This document shows, one piece after another, positions 20,733-32,107 of a stretch of DNA of 64,000 bases. A program made the position numbers and the translations under genes. The stretch comes from Agapanthus africanus (Eukaryota; Streptophyta; Magnoliopsida; Asparagales; Amaryllidaceae): contig CM057337.1 in assembly GCA_030015575.1 (NCBI GenBank), positions 298,740,044 to 298,804,043 of the forward strand, written 5' to 3'. The notes beneath the pieces are model-generated. The model worked only from the letters and a program-made list of their open reading frames with translations, was not told the DNA's origin and did not search any database. How positions within the stretch are numbered: position 1 is the stretch's first letter; each line of letters starts with the position of its first letter.

Positions 20733-22795
20733 TGTTAGTGTATATGCCCTAGAGGCCATTACTGTATCATACTAATTTGTATATTACTTGATGGAAGCTT
20801 AGGATATTCATAGTTGTATAGACAATCTTGCTCGAAATGGTAGTATGCTACTTGGTTTGTTTCTACTTTAATGTGTACATATGTTTCTTTTAGCATATCG
20901 CCTATACACATTAGTGGAGCCCTTAGGATCTTTGCTTGATTACCAGCGTTGTGATGGTAGTCACACTAGTGGGGGCTGGGTAATCTACAAGCACATCCTT
21001 ATACAGGTCCCTAGTCGTAGGACTATCGAGACAGGGCATCGATACTCCGGAGTAAACTAGCGTATACGCTTCTCATCCCAGCAGGGGAGACGGTCTGTCC
21101 CACAGCCGTCAATACGTCGTACTTGAGATAGTATGCGGGTGCTCGTTAGGTTACGTGTACACTGGACAGGACTCGTCGGGAACTGTTGGTTGGTACTATA
21201 CCTATCGTCAGTTATCAGTTCTCAGGTGACATGAGTACAGCTTAGTTCGCTGACTTGACACCGTCACTTCGCCTCGAGTGTGTTCCCACTGTACTTTGAT
21301 TACTACCCTACCACGGCTCAAAGGAGTCGTGCAAACAGGTAGTAGTTGGGTGCAGTCCCGAAGCACATGGAGGCAGTGACGGTTAGACAGGATTCGTCTC
21401 TCCCGGTATTGGGGGTTGATATCGCGCTGTGTCTAGGAGAGCCATTACACAAAGTCCCTGGCCAGGGCAAGCGAGATAAACTGATAGGTTTTCCAGTGTT
21501 ATCTCAGGGTGTTCTGGGCTACACTCCGACATGACTTGTACCTCTATTAAGGGACTGACGTTTACCGCCGCCGTATGCCCGCCATGCGATGTTCTTAGAC
21601 GAACAGACCGGACTGTACGGAGATTGTTACATTCAGGCTCAGTAGGAGTTCGGATGGGTTCACCTCATCAGTCTTCTTATCGGCATCTACCTGGGGCCCG
21701 TTACGTACAGCTAGTACCGCTTGCGGCCATGGTTAATCCCACTGCCAGCGTAGTGTCGAGTCTTTAGAGTCCCACACAATGAGCTATTCGCCTTTGGGCA
21801 AAACAGAGTAGAGGTCGCATTGTTTTTCGACAGGGTTCGTTCACATCCGCGCACTTGTGCACGTTTGGTGTCCGGACAGTTATTACTAGCGGGCTTTGGT
21901 TTAAGCCAGATCCTAGTATGCGTTTTGGGATTGGTTTTATCTCGATTGTATTCGTGTTTCTCGGAACACGGATGGGGATGTGTATGCACGGTTCACAGAG
22001 ACAGAGGCAGAGGATTCTCATTATGGTTGTTGACTATTGACCTTTTCTAAACCCTAATGGGAATAAGAAATATGATTAATAATAATATTAATTAAGTATT
22101 ATTGTGCCACGGTTGGGTTGAATGTTTGACTTTGTTGACTTGTTGACTTTGTTGACCGGTTGATTATTTTGGACTTATTGACCATCATCATTTCATGGCT
22201 GTGACTTTTGCTTGCTTGTTGTTTACAAAATGCATTAAATGCATGAAATGATAATGCCATTGATATGAGCCATCACAAATACTTAATTATTATTATTATC
22301 ATGATTATTTTTGTTTTTGAGAGCATGGTTGTAAAAAGTTATTCTCATTCTATCGTTCTCACTCTCTCTCATCCAAGCTCTCCCTCTTCCTCTTGCTCAT
22401 GGCTCTCATGTCTCATGAGTTGAGAAACATGATCCATTGAGATAAAACCCTAAAAACACTTCTCTACTCATTCTAAAGTTCAAGGTCTAGCAAGCCAAGG
22501 ACTTTAGTTTCCTCTCGATTGAGGTAGGAGCCCAAGGTAGAAGCTTTCGGGTAGATCCATCTTCGACAAGAGGAGACGACGAGGTGAGGCCGATCCAACC
22601 ACTCCAAGGAGAAGAAGAGAAGGAGTTCAAGACTAGGTATAACCCCTAACATAGTAGTTAAACTTGTAGTTAGGTTGCTAGATGTTAGTTTAGCAAAGAT
22701 CCCGTTTTCTAGTCCATGTTACCCTTCACCGAAAAAATCGTTTTTCACCGTTTCCGCAACCTCGAAAGAACCGGGACGGGTAACGTGGACTTACA
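20733..22795 (+). repeat. 3' LTR of G
   Basis: 2063 bp, TGTTAGTGTATATGCCC to GTGGACTTACA. Contains the perfect palindrome CCCTGGCCAGGG at 21456-21467 and the stem-loop at 21473-21505. Homologous over most of its length to the LTRs of A, and in the core to those of B, E and F. Confidence 0.95.
21456..21505 (+). promoter_or_regulatory. LTR palindrome and stem-loop (G 3' LTR)
   Basis: CCCTGGCCAGGG (21456-21467), then GAGATAA-ACTG...CAGT-G-TTATCTC (21473-21505). About 720 bases from the LTR start, as in all other copia LTRs here. Function unknown. Confidence 0.7.
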
Positions 22796-23611
22796 TCGTC
22801 GACCCTAATAACTCAATAAGTCATGCCGGTGTATGGCTCATAACAGATCGAGAAACTACTGATAACACTTATCAGTAATTCTCAGCAGCCCTGGCCAGGG
22901 ACTTCCTGTTATAGCCAATCGTTTATAGCGCAACATCAACCCCCAATACCGGGAGAGATGAAACCCCTCCTATCGCTCATTGCCTCCATGTACCTCGGGA
23001 CTGTACCCAAAATCCACCTGTTTGCACTACTCAGTAGAGCCGTGGTAGGGTGGAGATCAAAGTATAGTGGGAGGACACAGAAGACTCTATGACAATCTCG
23101 GGTTTACAGACTAACCTGTACCAGTGTCACCTGAATACTACTATCCGACGTGAGATATAATACCATATAGGAGTTCTCGGTGAGTCCGTTCAGTGTACCG
23201 AGTCTCTACTGTGCACTCGTATACAATATTTGGTGTCAGCACACCAGATGGATATGGGATCATCCATCGCCCATCACATGGGACAAGAATCGTATACGCT
23301 GGTCTACTCTGGAATATCAATGCCCCGTCTCGATACACCCGTGACTAGGAACATTTCAAGGATATGCTTATAAACTACGAATATCCCACTAGTATGAACC
23401 ATATCATAATCTCAGTAGTCAAGCAAATATCCTAAGGGCTTTATCAACATGTACCAAATGAATAAAAGCATGATCAAGTGAACATGTCAAGATAAAGAGT
23501 TAACCAGATAGCATACTATCATGTCGAGCAAGACTGTCCTCTAAATACACACACACATACCGGTATATATACCATCATATAATGGCCTCTAGGACATACA
23601 TATATCCAACA
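22796..23611 (-). repeat. F left (3') LTR, inner part
   Basis: Matches 26825-27643 of the right LTR. The outer part is displaced by G (16583-16618 carries the next 36 bp) and then by B1. Ends at TATATCCAACA on the plus strand. Palindrome CCCTGGCCAGGG at 22889-22900, stem-loop at 22850-22883. Confidence 0.9.
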
Positions 23612-25564
23612 CAAATCACAAGCACTAGTCAAGTTCAACTCGTCATTTCTTGATTAATTAGACCAATTCACATGACCCTTGGCTATGGTCAACAAAGTCA
23701 CATGCCTTTCCTAATTAATCACATCATATGCTGTGTAGGAAGACATCACTGAGCTACCGTACACTACGTCTTGGCTAAGGTCAACAAACGTAGCACGAAT
23801 ACTAAGTACTCTACTTCCTAAAATGACGGAGGGCTGCGGATGGTTTTTAAGAAAACATTTAACGCTTTGAACTTGATATCTTTGTCGAATCAAATAGTTT
23901 TTCAAAAGGAGTGGCTTAAGCTCCACAATTTTGAAATGTAGCTTTTTCGTAAAAAGACGAGTGGGTTTCAAATTCGATTCTACAACATCTTTTAAGTTTA
24001 TTTTTCCTTACATTAATCATATTATTGCAGTCCCATCATTTAAGTACTTAAGCCATCACTGAAAAGAAACGAAAATAGAACGTACGGTTACGCCATTTGC
24101 ATTCGCCACAGTTTCCCGTTATGCACAGTTAGGTTACTTAACTAACGGCATAGCGGGGCAGGACTAGCGCGGATGTAAAACATAAGCAATGCTTATTATA
24201 TATCATGTATATATAATAATACCATTCGTCTCCTCATATAAAGCGATCTCATTACAGAATATCAACAGCAGAAGCACATATATGAAAATATAGGATATAC
24301 TAGGAATTCCGAATTTTGTATTTAGCCAACGATAGAAAATACGGGTTTCACGGTCGTTATGAATAGCCAATCCCACACCCTAGACCCCTACGAGAGCGGC
24401 AAGTGACCCTACCAATTCTAGAGTTAGGATACCCGGTCTCGACTCCTCGAGATGGCCTCCCACTGGACTCTAGAACTTGGTCTCTTGTGCTCCCCACTTT
24501 GGGTCTATCCTAATGCGGAAAAGTAAATAATATACATCGAAGGTAACATCATAATCAACCTGGATATGCCCCAATAAAAGAATATTACATACAATGAATT
24601 TTACATGAATGAAAAAGAAAACTCTCATCTTACATAAAACCCGCGGCTATTCAATCACGACGATCCTATACATCATATCACAGCAACACATAACATCATA
24701 TGTTATCAACGTAAGCAATTTTACGTACCCCAATTTTCGTTGACATATAGCAACGAAACTGGCGATACGTCACATACTACATTTACGGTCGCATAAAAAA
24801 GTATCATATGTAAAGACGATGTTAAACGTTTCGATCGAATCAACAAACACCCATAAATTACCCCGAAAGAGCTCAACACTTGAGCAAAATTAAAAGTACC
24901 CAAAAGTGTGCCACAGTGTATATGGACCAGCCGTAGAAGGGTCATCCCATGCCTCACTTATGGCGCCATAGGACTACGGCAAAGCTTAAGGTTTAGCCGC
25001 GGTTCCTTGGTCATAAAATCAAGTTAGGGTTTTGTTCGTCTAGAGGGTCCATAGGAATACTTGCACAACTATTCGAATATTTTTAACTTGGAAAATTACA
25101 ACACTTGGAAAATTTCAGCGAGAGAAATAAGGTGGTGTGTGATATTCGTTCGAACAGTTAAACGTCGTCCAAGTTACCAATGCAATGTTAAAACATACAA
25201 CTACAAAACACTCCGAATAAGCCCCTAAGAAAAATTAGCATCATATGAAAATTTGGCCTGAACAAACAACACCTGAAACCCTAAAACCAACAGACCGGAG
25301 CACCAAAGCAAAACGGGACAATTCTGGGCATGGGAGGCCGGCCAGGCTGGAAATTTTTTCTTGGTGGCCGGTCCAAATCCAATGGAATACCTTCGTTTTT
25401 CTCTGGTGCTCTCAGTGTAGCACATGCAAACTTCTACAGTTGTTTAAATAATTTTTTCAAGCCGTTTTAAAAACAACAAAGAGCAGATTTCAAGGTTCGG
25501 GATTTGTGAAAATTCCGAGTTGTTTCGGTTTCGTAATATATTAAACATCGTCTATGTCTCTAGC
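23612..25564 (-). other. F leader: conserved untranslated region of copia elements
   Basis: Read on the minus strand from the PBS, this is colinear with the leaders of E, A and B2 and, at its far end, C. It includes block L1 (about 24375-24512), block L2 (24090-24174), a CCCTCCGTCATTTTAG element near 23815-23830 and two copies of the inverted-repeat motif (23677-23700, 23768-23792). The third copy is lost where the leader joins the LTR. No coding potential is seen. Confidence 0.8.
24090..24174 (-). other. Leader block L2 in F
   Basis: Minus strand CCGCGCTAGTCCTGCCCCGC, GTTAGTTAAGTAACCTAAC, GTGGCGAATGCAAATGGCGT. Confidence 0.85.
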
Positions 25565-25580
25565 TTGGCTCTGATACTAC
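25565..25580 (-). other. Primer-binding site of F
   Basis: Minus strand GTAGTATCAGAGCCAA immediately follows the right LTR, one base from the canonical TGGTATCAGAGCC. Confidence 0.9.
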
Positions 25581-27643
25581 TGTTGGGTTTACCTAGCACC
25601 TTACAAGGGTTTGTGTTGCATCAAACAAGCTACAATGAATTTTTTAGGGTGCTAAGTAAACTAACCTAGGATCAAAACTGGATTTTTACGGTAACAAAAT
25701 AGTATCACATACAAGATCTAGTGTCTAACACTAAGAGGATAGTGATACAACCTTTGTAGACCTCCTTGCTAAACTCCTTGGAACAACTAGTGTTTGAGCC
25801 AGCTCGCTTGAATCCTCCGTTGTCCACGACGATCCACCCGGGGTCCCTTTGTCCAAGCTCCAAGCTCCACTTGATCAAGATGAAGGTGAAGCAAACACTC
25901 TAATCTAGTGGGCTAAACTAAAGTAGAATGGTGATGTGGTTTGTATGCTCACTTAAAAACCTTTTCTTTTTATGTTTTTCTCTCTGTTTAGAAACCCTAG
26001 AAAGCTTTTAGGAGAGAGAGGAAGAAGGAGATGGAAATGCTTGCTCAATTTGTGATTATCTCAAATAAAAAGAGAAAAAGAAAATATATAAAGAGAGTCA
26101 CACTCACTTTAAACTATGGTTAATAAATATCTTAGATATTTTGCATTGAGTTAAAAGACAAATAGAGAATTAAATCATGGTTACAAGTTAGGTGGAGTTT
26201 AGTCAAGTGTAGAATAATGTAAAAACATTTAACCATGAATTAATCCCATTTTCATATTCTCAAATTACAAATATATAGATATTTATAAACCATGTGAGTC
26301 TTGCATTCCCATCTCAAATGTATCAACAACCATGATAAGCATGCATGCATGTATGTGTGCATACACATCAACATGTGCACATACACCCATTCGTGCATGT
26401 AAGCAAATAGAAAAGGTTTCAAGTAAAATCTATTGGTCACAATATCAAATCAACAATTGATTTAATAAACCGGTCATATCACATACGACCCGACCAAAAA
26501 GAAAACGCCAGATTACAATGCGGTATCACATACATGCATTTAATCAAGCATCCGCACATATCTCCATATGCACCCCACATCATTTCTCCTGAGCTAGGTA
26601 ACCCCCTTGTGGGACTCTAAGACTCGTCAATACGCCGGCAGTAGGTGATGATCATATCAAATACCCACAAGTCGCAAGCGTTCAGCTATACATAACGGAC
26701 ACCCGGGTATTGAGCGAGAAGAAGAAAAACAAGCGAACCTGTCAAAACTCGTGTCGAGCCAACTGGTAACACTTACCGTATAGTCCGGTCTCTTCGTCAA
26801 ATATGCTGCATATCGAGTCTAGGGATGGTATCGTCGACCTAAATAACTCAATAAGTCATGCCGATGTATGGCTTGTAACAGATCGAGAAACTACTGATAA
26901 CACTTATTAGTAAATCTCATCAGCCCTGGCCAGGGACTTGCTGATATAGCCAATCGAGCACAGCGCAACATCAACCCCCAATACCGGGAGAGACGAAACC
27001 CCTCCTATCGCTCATTGCTTCCATGTGTCTCAGGACTGTACCCAAAAACCACCTGTTTGCACAACTCAGTAGAGCCGTGTTAGGGTGGAAATCAAAGTAC
27101 AGTAGAAGAACACACAAGACACTATGACGGTCTAAGGTCTACAGACTAACCTGTACCAGTATCACCTGAGAACTGCTATCCGACGATAGATATAATACCA
27201 TATAGGAGTTCTCAGCGAGTCCGTCCAGTGTACCCAGTCCCTACTGAGCACCCGTATACAATCTTGGTGTCAAACACCAATGGATATGGGATCATCTATC
27301 GCCCATCACATGGGTCGAGAATCGTATACGCTAGTCTACTCTAGAATATCGATGCCCCGTCTCGATACACCCACGACTAGGGACATTTCAGGATATGCTT
27401 ATAAACTACACACGTCCCGCTAGTATGATCTGCATCATAATCACAGTAGTCAAGTAAATATCCTCAGGGCTTTATCAACATGTACCAAAAGAATAAAAGC
27501 ATGATCAAGTGAACATGTCAAGATAAAGAGTAACTAGATAGCAAACTATCATGTTGAGCAAGAATGTCCTCTGAATATATATATACATGTAAAAATACAT
27601 CCACTATCATATAATGGCCTTTAGGGAATACATATATCCAACA
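25581..27643 (-). repeat. F right (5') LTR
   Basis: 2063 bp; minus strand TGTTGGATATATGTATTCC to AGGTAAACCCAACA. Palindrome CCCTGGCCAGGG at 26924-26935 and stem-loop at 26885-26918. A CA/TG-rich simple stretch lies near 26335-26400. Clearly more diverged from its left partner than the LTR pairs of B2 or D1, fitting an older insertion. Confidence 0.92.
26885..26935 (-). promoter_or_regulatory. LTR palindrome and stem-loop (F right LTR)
   Basis: Minus strand CCCTGGCCAGGG, then GAGATT-TACTAATAA-GTG-TTATCAGTA-GTTTCTC. The left LTR copy at 22850-22900 reads ACTGATAA in the first arm, restoring a full pair. Confidence 0.7.
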
Positions 27644-28171
27644 CATTTTATCTTTGATACAAGACTGTCAAGTCGTATAAGATTTATATTCAAAAGAGTT
27701 TAAATATCCATCTTTATGTAGCTTGGTTAGTCTTGTTTCATTAATATGACCAAGTCTACAATACCAAATGAAAGCTTCATTTATGTCTGAAATCTTCCTT
27801 TTGTTTGTGTGTTGTATATTGAAAACTGTGTGCTGGTTTAGGATGTATATCCCGTTATTTAATGTACCGGACCCAATCAACTATTGATTAAAGTTAATGT
27901 TCATAATATTAGATTGTAATTTAAAATTATATCCAGTATTGTCCAACAACGATACAGATATAATATTACATAACATGGAAGGTACAAAATAACAAGGGTT
28001 CAAAACCAATACACAACCCGACGGCAAACCAAGGCGATACTCTCCCACTGCTGTAGCATGCACTGAGGAACCATTCCCAACCCGGAGAGTGTGATCACCT
28101 TTCTTCAAAAACCTGCTATTGCTCAGCCCCTGCACACAATTGCAGATATGAGATCCGGACCCGGTATCTAA
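27644..28171 (-). pseudogene. C protease and GAG-pre-integrase fragment
   Basis: Minus strand. Starts at the protease active site (DTGSGSHICN, about 28140-28169), followed by RVGNGSSVHATAVGEYRLGL and PSMLCNIISVSLLDNTGY, then after a stop the GAG-pre-integrase domain with NNGIYILNQ, FIWYCRLGHINETRLTKLHK. The next zinc motif is damaged: the first Cys codon is TGA. F cuts the gene at 27643 inside the KGKMT segment, E cuts it at 28171 just before the catalytic Asp. The rest of C pol should lie left of the window beyond F and B1. Confidence 0.9.
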
Positions 28172-28889
28172 TGTAAGTTATATGTATGCCCTAGAGGCCA
28201 TTATTTTACATATGATGTAAATTATAGTAGATTCTTGGATATATATAGAGAGGACTTTCTTGCTCAACATAATAGTATGCTATCTGGTTTTTCTTTGTCT
28301 TAACTTATAGACTTGTATTGTAATACTGTCTTTATCTCACATGTTGATAAAGCCCTTAGGATATGCACTTGACTACTAGGACTATGATGGAGATCATACT
28401 ACCGGGGCCAGGGTAGTTCACAAGTACATCCTTCAATTGTTCCTAGTCGAGGGAATATCGAGACAAGGAATCGATATTTCAGAGTAGACTAGCGTATACG
28501 CTTCTTGACCCATATGATGGGCGATGGATGATCCCACATCCATTGGTGTTTGACATCAGAGATGGTATACAGGTGCTCAGTGGAGACTGGGTACACTGAA
28601 CACGACTCGCCGAGGACTCCTATATGGTAGTATACCTATCGTCAGATAGCAGTCCTCTGGTGACACTGGTACATGTTAGTCTGTAGACCCGAGATCGTCA
28701 TAGAGTCTTGTGAGGCTCCCACTGTGCTTTGATTTCCTCCCTACCATGCTCAAAGGAGACATGCAAACAGGTGGATTTTGGGTACATTCCCGAGTCGTAT
28801 GGAGGTAATGAGTGATAGGAGGGGTTTCGTCTCTCCCGGTATTGGGGGTTGATGTTGCGCCATGCTCGATTGGTTATAACTGGAAGTTC

Positions 28890-28941
28890 CTGGACAGGGC
28901 TGCTGCCGAGATTTATTGATAAGTGTTATCAGTAGTTTCTC
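28890..28941 (+). promoter_or_regulatory. LTR palindrome and stem-loop (E 5' LTR)
   Basis: Degraded palindrome TCCTGGACAGGG, then GAGA-TT-TATTGATAA-GTG-TTATCAGTA-GTT-TCTC. The inner stem sequence differs from G, A and B but still pairs. Confidence 0.7.
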
Positions 28942-29559
28942 GAACCGTTATAGGCCAAACATCGGCATGACTTATCACGTTATTGGGGTCTGACGATTTC
29001 CACCCCTAGACATGATATACGATATATCAGACGAAGAGACCGGACTATATGGTAGTGTTGCTGATAGGCTTCATCGAGACTATGGACGGGCTTGCTTGTT
29101 GATCTTCATATCGCTCAATACCCGGGTTGCCGTTACGTCCAGCTAGTACCGCTGACGGCTTGTAGGTGACTGATGTGATCATCACCTGTTGCTGGCGTAT
29201 TGACGAGTGCTTAGAGTTCCACACAGAAGTTCCCTGGTTCAAGTGAAACGAAGTAGGACACATATGTGATATGTGTGTGGGCCTGATTAAATACGAGTAT
29301 GTGATACCATATTGTAATATGGCAGTCATCTGTTATCGGTTCGGTTATATGTGATATGACGAGTTTGTCAAATCAAGTGTTGATTCGATAATGTGATATA
29401 CAGATAAATGATATTAGTCGGTCATATATGATATAACCGGATTATTAGATCAAGTGTTGATTTAATAATGTGATATAAATTATATGTGATATAATTATAT
29501 ATTAACTAATATCATTAGCTCACTAATTATTCTTCATTAAATACATATTAATTTATATG

Positions 29560-29567
<8 letters not shown>

Positions 29568-29609
<42 letters not shown>
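29568..29609. repeat. (TA)n microsatellite
   Basis: About 20 TA units in the 5' LTR of E. The 3' LTR has only a short ATATATATA at the matching place (37275-37287), so the repeat grew after insertion or is unstable. Confidence 0.95.
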
Positions 29610-29610
<1 letters not shown>

Positions 29611-30328
29611 GAAGCATGACATTTAAATTTCTATTTTGTGAAATTATAAATGTGGTGGAAAATGAAGCATGGTTGCAAGCATGGGATTTTCTTTAGTTTA
29701 TTCTTCTTGACTCACTATTCAAGCATGGTTGCAATTTTATATTGCATAATTCCATGCTTGAATGAGTGAGGGGTCAAGAGTTTCCATTCATTCTTGCTCA
29801 CTCTCAACACTTAGCCATTTTTTGTTGAGTTTCTCCTATGGTTGCTCTCTAGCTTCTTCTTTTTCCTCTTGTCATGGCTCAAGCTTCAACCCTCACATAT
29901 GATGTGAATCATGAAGCATGAACATAAACTTGTGAGCTCTTGACATCCCCTACTTCATCATCCTACACTTGACTGGCAATCAAGTATAGCGTGTTTTATA
30001 TGCTAAAGAGTTTAGTGTAAAAGGTAGCTTGAATTGGAGGGACTTCAAGTGGATCATCTTCGGCAAGAAGGTCATCGGAGGAAGCTCGTTCAAAATCTCA
30101 AGAGAAGCCTAGTTGAGTCGCGGGACTACTACACGGAGCAAGTTAAGAGAAGGACCATCTACAAAGGTTGTATTCTTGTTCTCATGACGTAAAAGTAGTT
30201 TACATTAGCTATTGTCTAAATCTCTAGTTAATGATTCTTAGTTTAGGATTGCTTAGCATGACAATTTTTTGAAATTGGCCTGGACGATGCCTCCTGAAAC
30301 CTTGCTGTCGTGCTAGGGAACCTTACAG

Positions 30329-30345
30329 TGGTATTAGAGCCAAGC
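30329..30345 (+). other. Primer-binding site of E
   Basis: TGGTATTAGAGCCAAGC, one C-to-T change from the canonical initiator-tRNA-Met site, one base after the LTR. Confidence 0.92.
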
Positions 30346-31627
30346 TAAAAATTTAGCAAATGTTTATTAGATTACGAAACCGAAACTGCTCGGAAACTTG
30401 AAACACTGAATCACAGTTTCTGTCGATTTTTAAAGTCGTCGAAATTTTTTTAAACAGCTGCAGAATGTTATATGAGATGTAACATGAATACTGGAGAAAT
30501 ATGAACTCATTTGGACGGTTTTTAGCCGAGCACATACCCTTGAAAACAGAGCAGGCCGGCCCAATGAAGAGTTCTGGAGTTCGTATTTTTTTGGTGTTCT
30601 GGTCTCTGGGTTTTGGTGTTTCAGGTGTTGTTTGTTTTTGCTAAAATTTCATGAGATGTTAATTTTCTATAAAGGCAACTCGGAGTGTTTCGTAGTCATA
30701 ATTCTAACTATATTTCGGGTTATTTAGACGGTGTTAAAAAGTTTGAACGGATATCAAATACCAACTTTAACCCTTGCCGGAAAATTTTCCAAGAGATGGA
30801 TTTTTTTTCAAGTTAAAGAACATTCGAATATCATGCAAGTGATTCGATGGACTCTCTTGAAGAACGAAACCCTAACTCAATTCTATGACTATAAGAACCG
30901 CTGCCAAACCCTCGGGTTTGCAGTATTTCCGCGGCACCATAGGTGAGGCAAGGGTTGGCCCTTCTATAGTTGGTCTATAGGTACTGTGACATGTTATGAG
31001 TATTTTTAAACTGCGCTCAAGTGTTGAGCTTTTTGGGAAATTTTGGGTGTTTGTTGATTTGATCGGAATGTTTAACATCGTCTAGCTATTTTGATGAGAT
31101 GTGATGTTATGTGTTGCTTGAATATGTTATATTAGATCGTCGTGTTTTGAATAGCCTGGGGGTTTTATGTGAGATGAGAGTTTTTATTTTCATTCATGTA
31201 AAATTCATTGTATGTAAAATTCTTTTATTGGGGCACTTCCGGGTTGAGGATGATGTCACCATTGTTGTATATTATTTACTTTTCCGCATTAGGATAGACC
31301 CAAGAAGGGGAGCACAAGTAACCGGGTTCTAGAGTCCAGTGGGAGACCATCTCGAGGAGTCGAGTCCGGGTTTCCTAACTCTAGAATTGGTAGGGTTTCT
31401 TGTCGCTCTCTTAGGGGTCTAGGGATGTGGGTTTGGCTATTCATCGCGACCGTAGAATCCGTGTTTTATACTGGCTTAACTTAAAACACGGAATTCCTAG
31501 TATATCTAATATTTTATATGTTATCTTCTGCTGCTGATATTCTGTGATGTGATCACTTTATATGCATGAGACGAATGCTTTGTTATTGTATATATGATAT
31601 ATAATAAACGTTGCTTATGTTTTTCAC

Positions 31628-31710
31628 CCGCGCTAGTCCCGCCCCGCTATGACGTTAGTTACGTAACCTAATGGTGCATAACGGGACACTGTGGCAAATG
31701 CGGATGGCAT
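31628..31710 (+). other. Leader block L2 in E
   Basis: CGCGCTAGTCCCGCCCCGC, then GTTAGTTACGTAACCTAA, then GTGGCAAATGCGGATGGCAT. One of four copies, and the most conserved part of the leaders. GTTAG/CTAA(C) arms flank TTA-NN-TAA in all copies. Confidence 0.85.
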
Positions 31711-31843
31711 AAGCGTACGTTGTATTTTCATTTCTTCTGTGATGCTTAGGAAGATTAATTGATGGGACTTCATTAATGAGATTAATGAAAGAAAAGAAAC
31801 CAAAATGATGTTGTAGAATCAAATTTTCAAAAAGGGTAGCTCT

Positions 31844-32107
31844 AGTTTTTGCTTTGCATAGCGGTATTCCTTGTAGAATATCCAGCACCTTATTCGATAA
31901 GGAAAGAGCCGAGATCTCTTCACCGGGAGTGACCTCTTTAGCGAAACTAGCAGATGCTACAACCCACTCGGTTTTGTTTTTGATTGCCTTTTTTAGTTCT
32001 TGCTTTGCATAGCGGTATTCCTTGTAGAATATCTAGCACCTTATTCGATAAGGAAAGAGCCGAGATCCCTTCACCGGGAGTGACCTCTTTAGCAGAACTA
32101 GTAAATG
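31844..32107 (+). repeat. Tandem 113-bp leader modules in E
   Basis: Units 31844-31956 and 31995-32107, offset 151 bp, differing at few positions. Each has CTTTGCATAGCGGTATTCC, an arm GAATATC, AAAGAGCCGAGATC and TCACCGGGAGTGACCTC. GGTATTC/GAATATC and TCAC/GTGA can pair. B2 has the same doublet at 55308-55544. Confidence 0.9.

Larger units (their letters stand above)
16619..22795 (+). mobile_element. G: Ty1/copia element with internal deletion
   Basis: Begins TGTTAGTGTATATTACC and ends GTGGACTTACA, with perfect TSDs TCGTC (16614-16618, 22796-22800). Order: truncated 5' LTR, integrase, RT, RNase H, PPT, 3' LTR. A deletion of the 5' LTR end, PBS, leader, gag and protease joins the LTR directly to the GAG-pre-integrase part of pol. 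Pol is the best preserved in the window but still has stops, a frameshift and a lost catalytic residue. It inserted into F's left LTR only 36 bp from the end of B1. Confidence 0.95.
16583..27643 (-). mobile_element. F: copia-derived element without coding region, split by G
   Basis: Minus-strand element. The left (3') LTR is in two parts, 16583-16618 and 22796-23611, separated by G; its outer part lies left of B1, outside the window. The right (5') LTR is 25581-27643. Between them is only a 1.97-kb leader with PBS; gag, pol and the polypurine tract are gone. LTR start (minus strand) TGTTGGATATATG and end CCCAACA are clear. It sits in the GAG-pre-integrase region of element C. The small non-coding core with long LTRs resembles LARD-type elements, but may simply be a deletion product. 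Confidence 0.85.
28172..30327 (+). repeat. 5' LTR of E
   Basis: Begins TGTAAGTTATATG (3' copy TGTTAG) and ends GGAACCTTACA. 2156 bp against 2127 bp for the 3' LTR, mostly because of a longer AT repeat. Stem-loop at 28908-28941. Confidence 0.95.

Noticed and set aside
22796-25580. F as an independent solo LTR plus a separate leader fragment
   Set aside because: Right LTR, PBS and leader are contiguous and in order, and the left LTR is in the same orientation, so one internally deleted element explains all.
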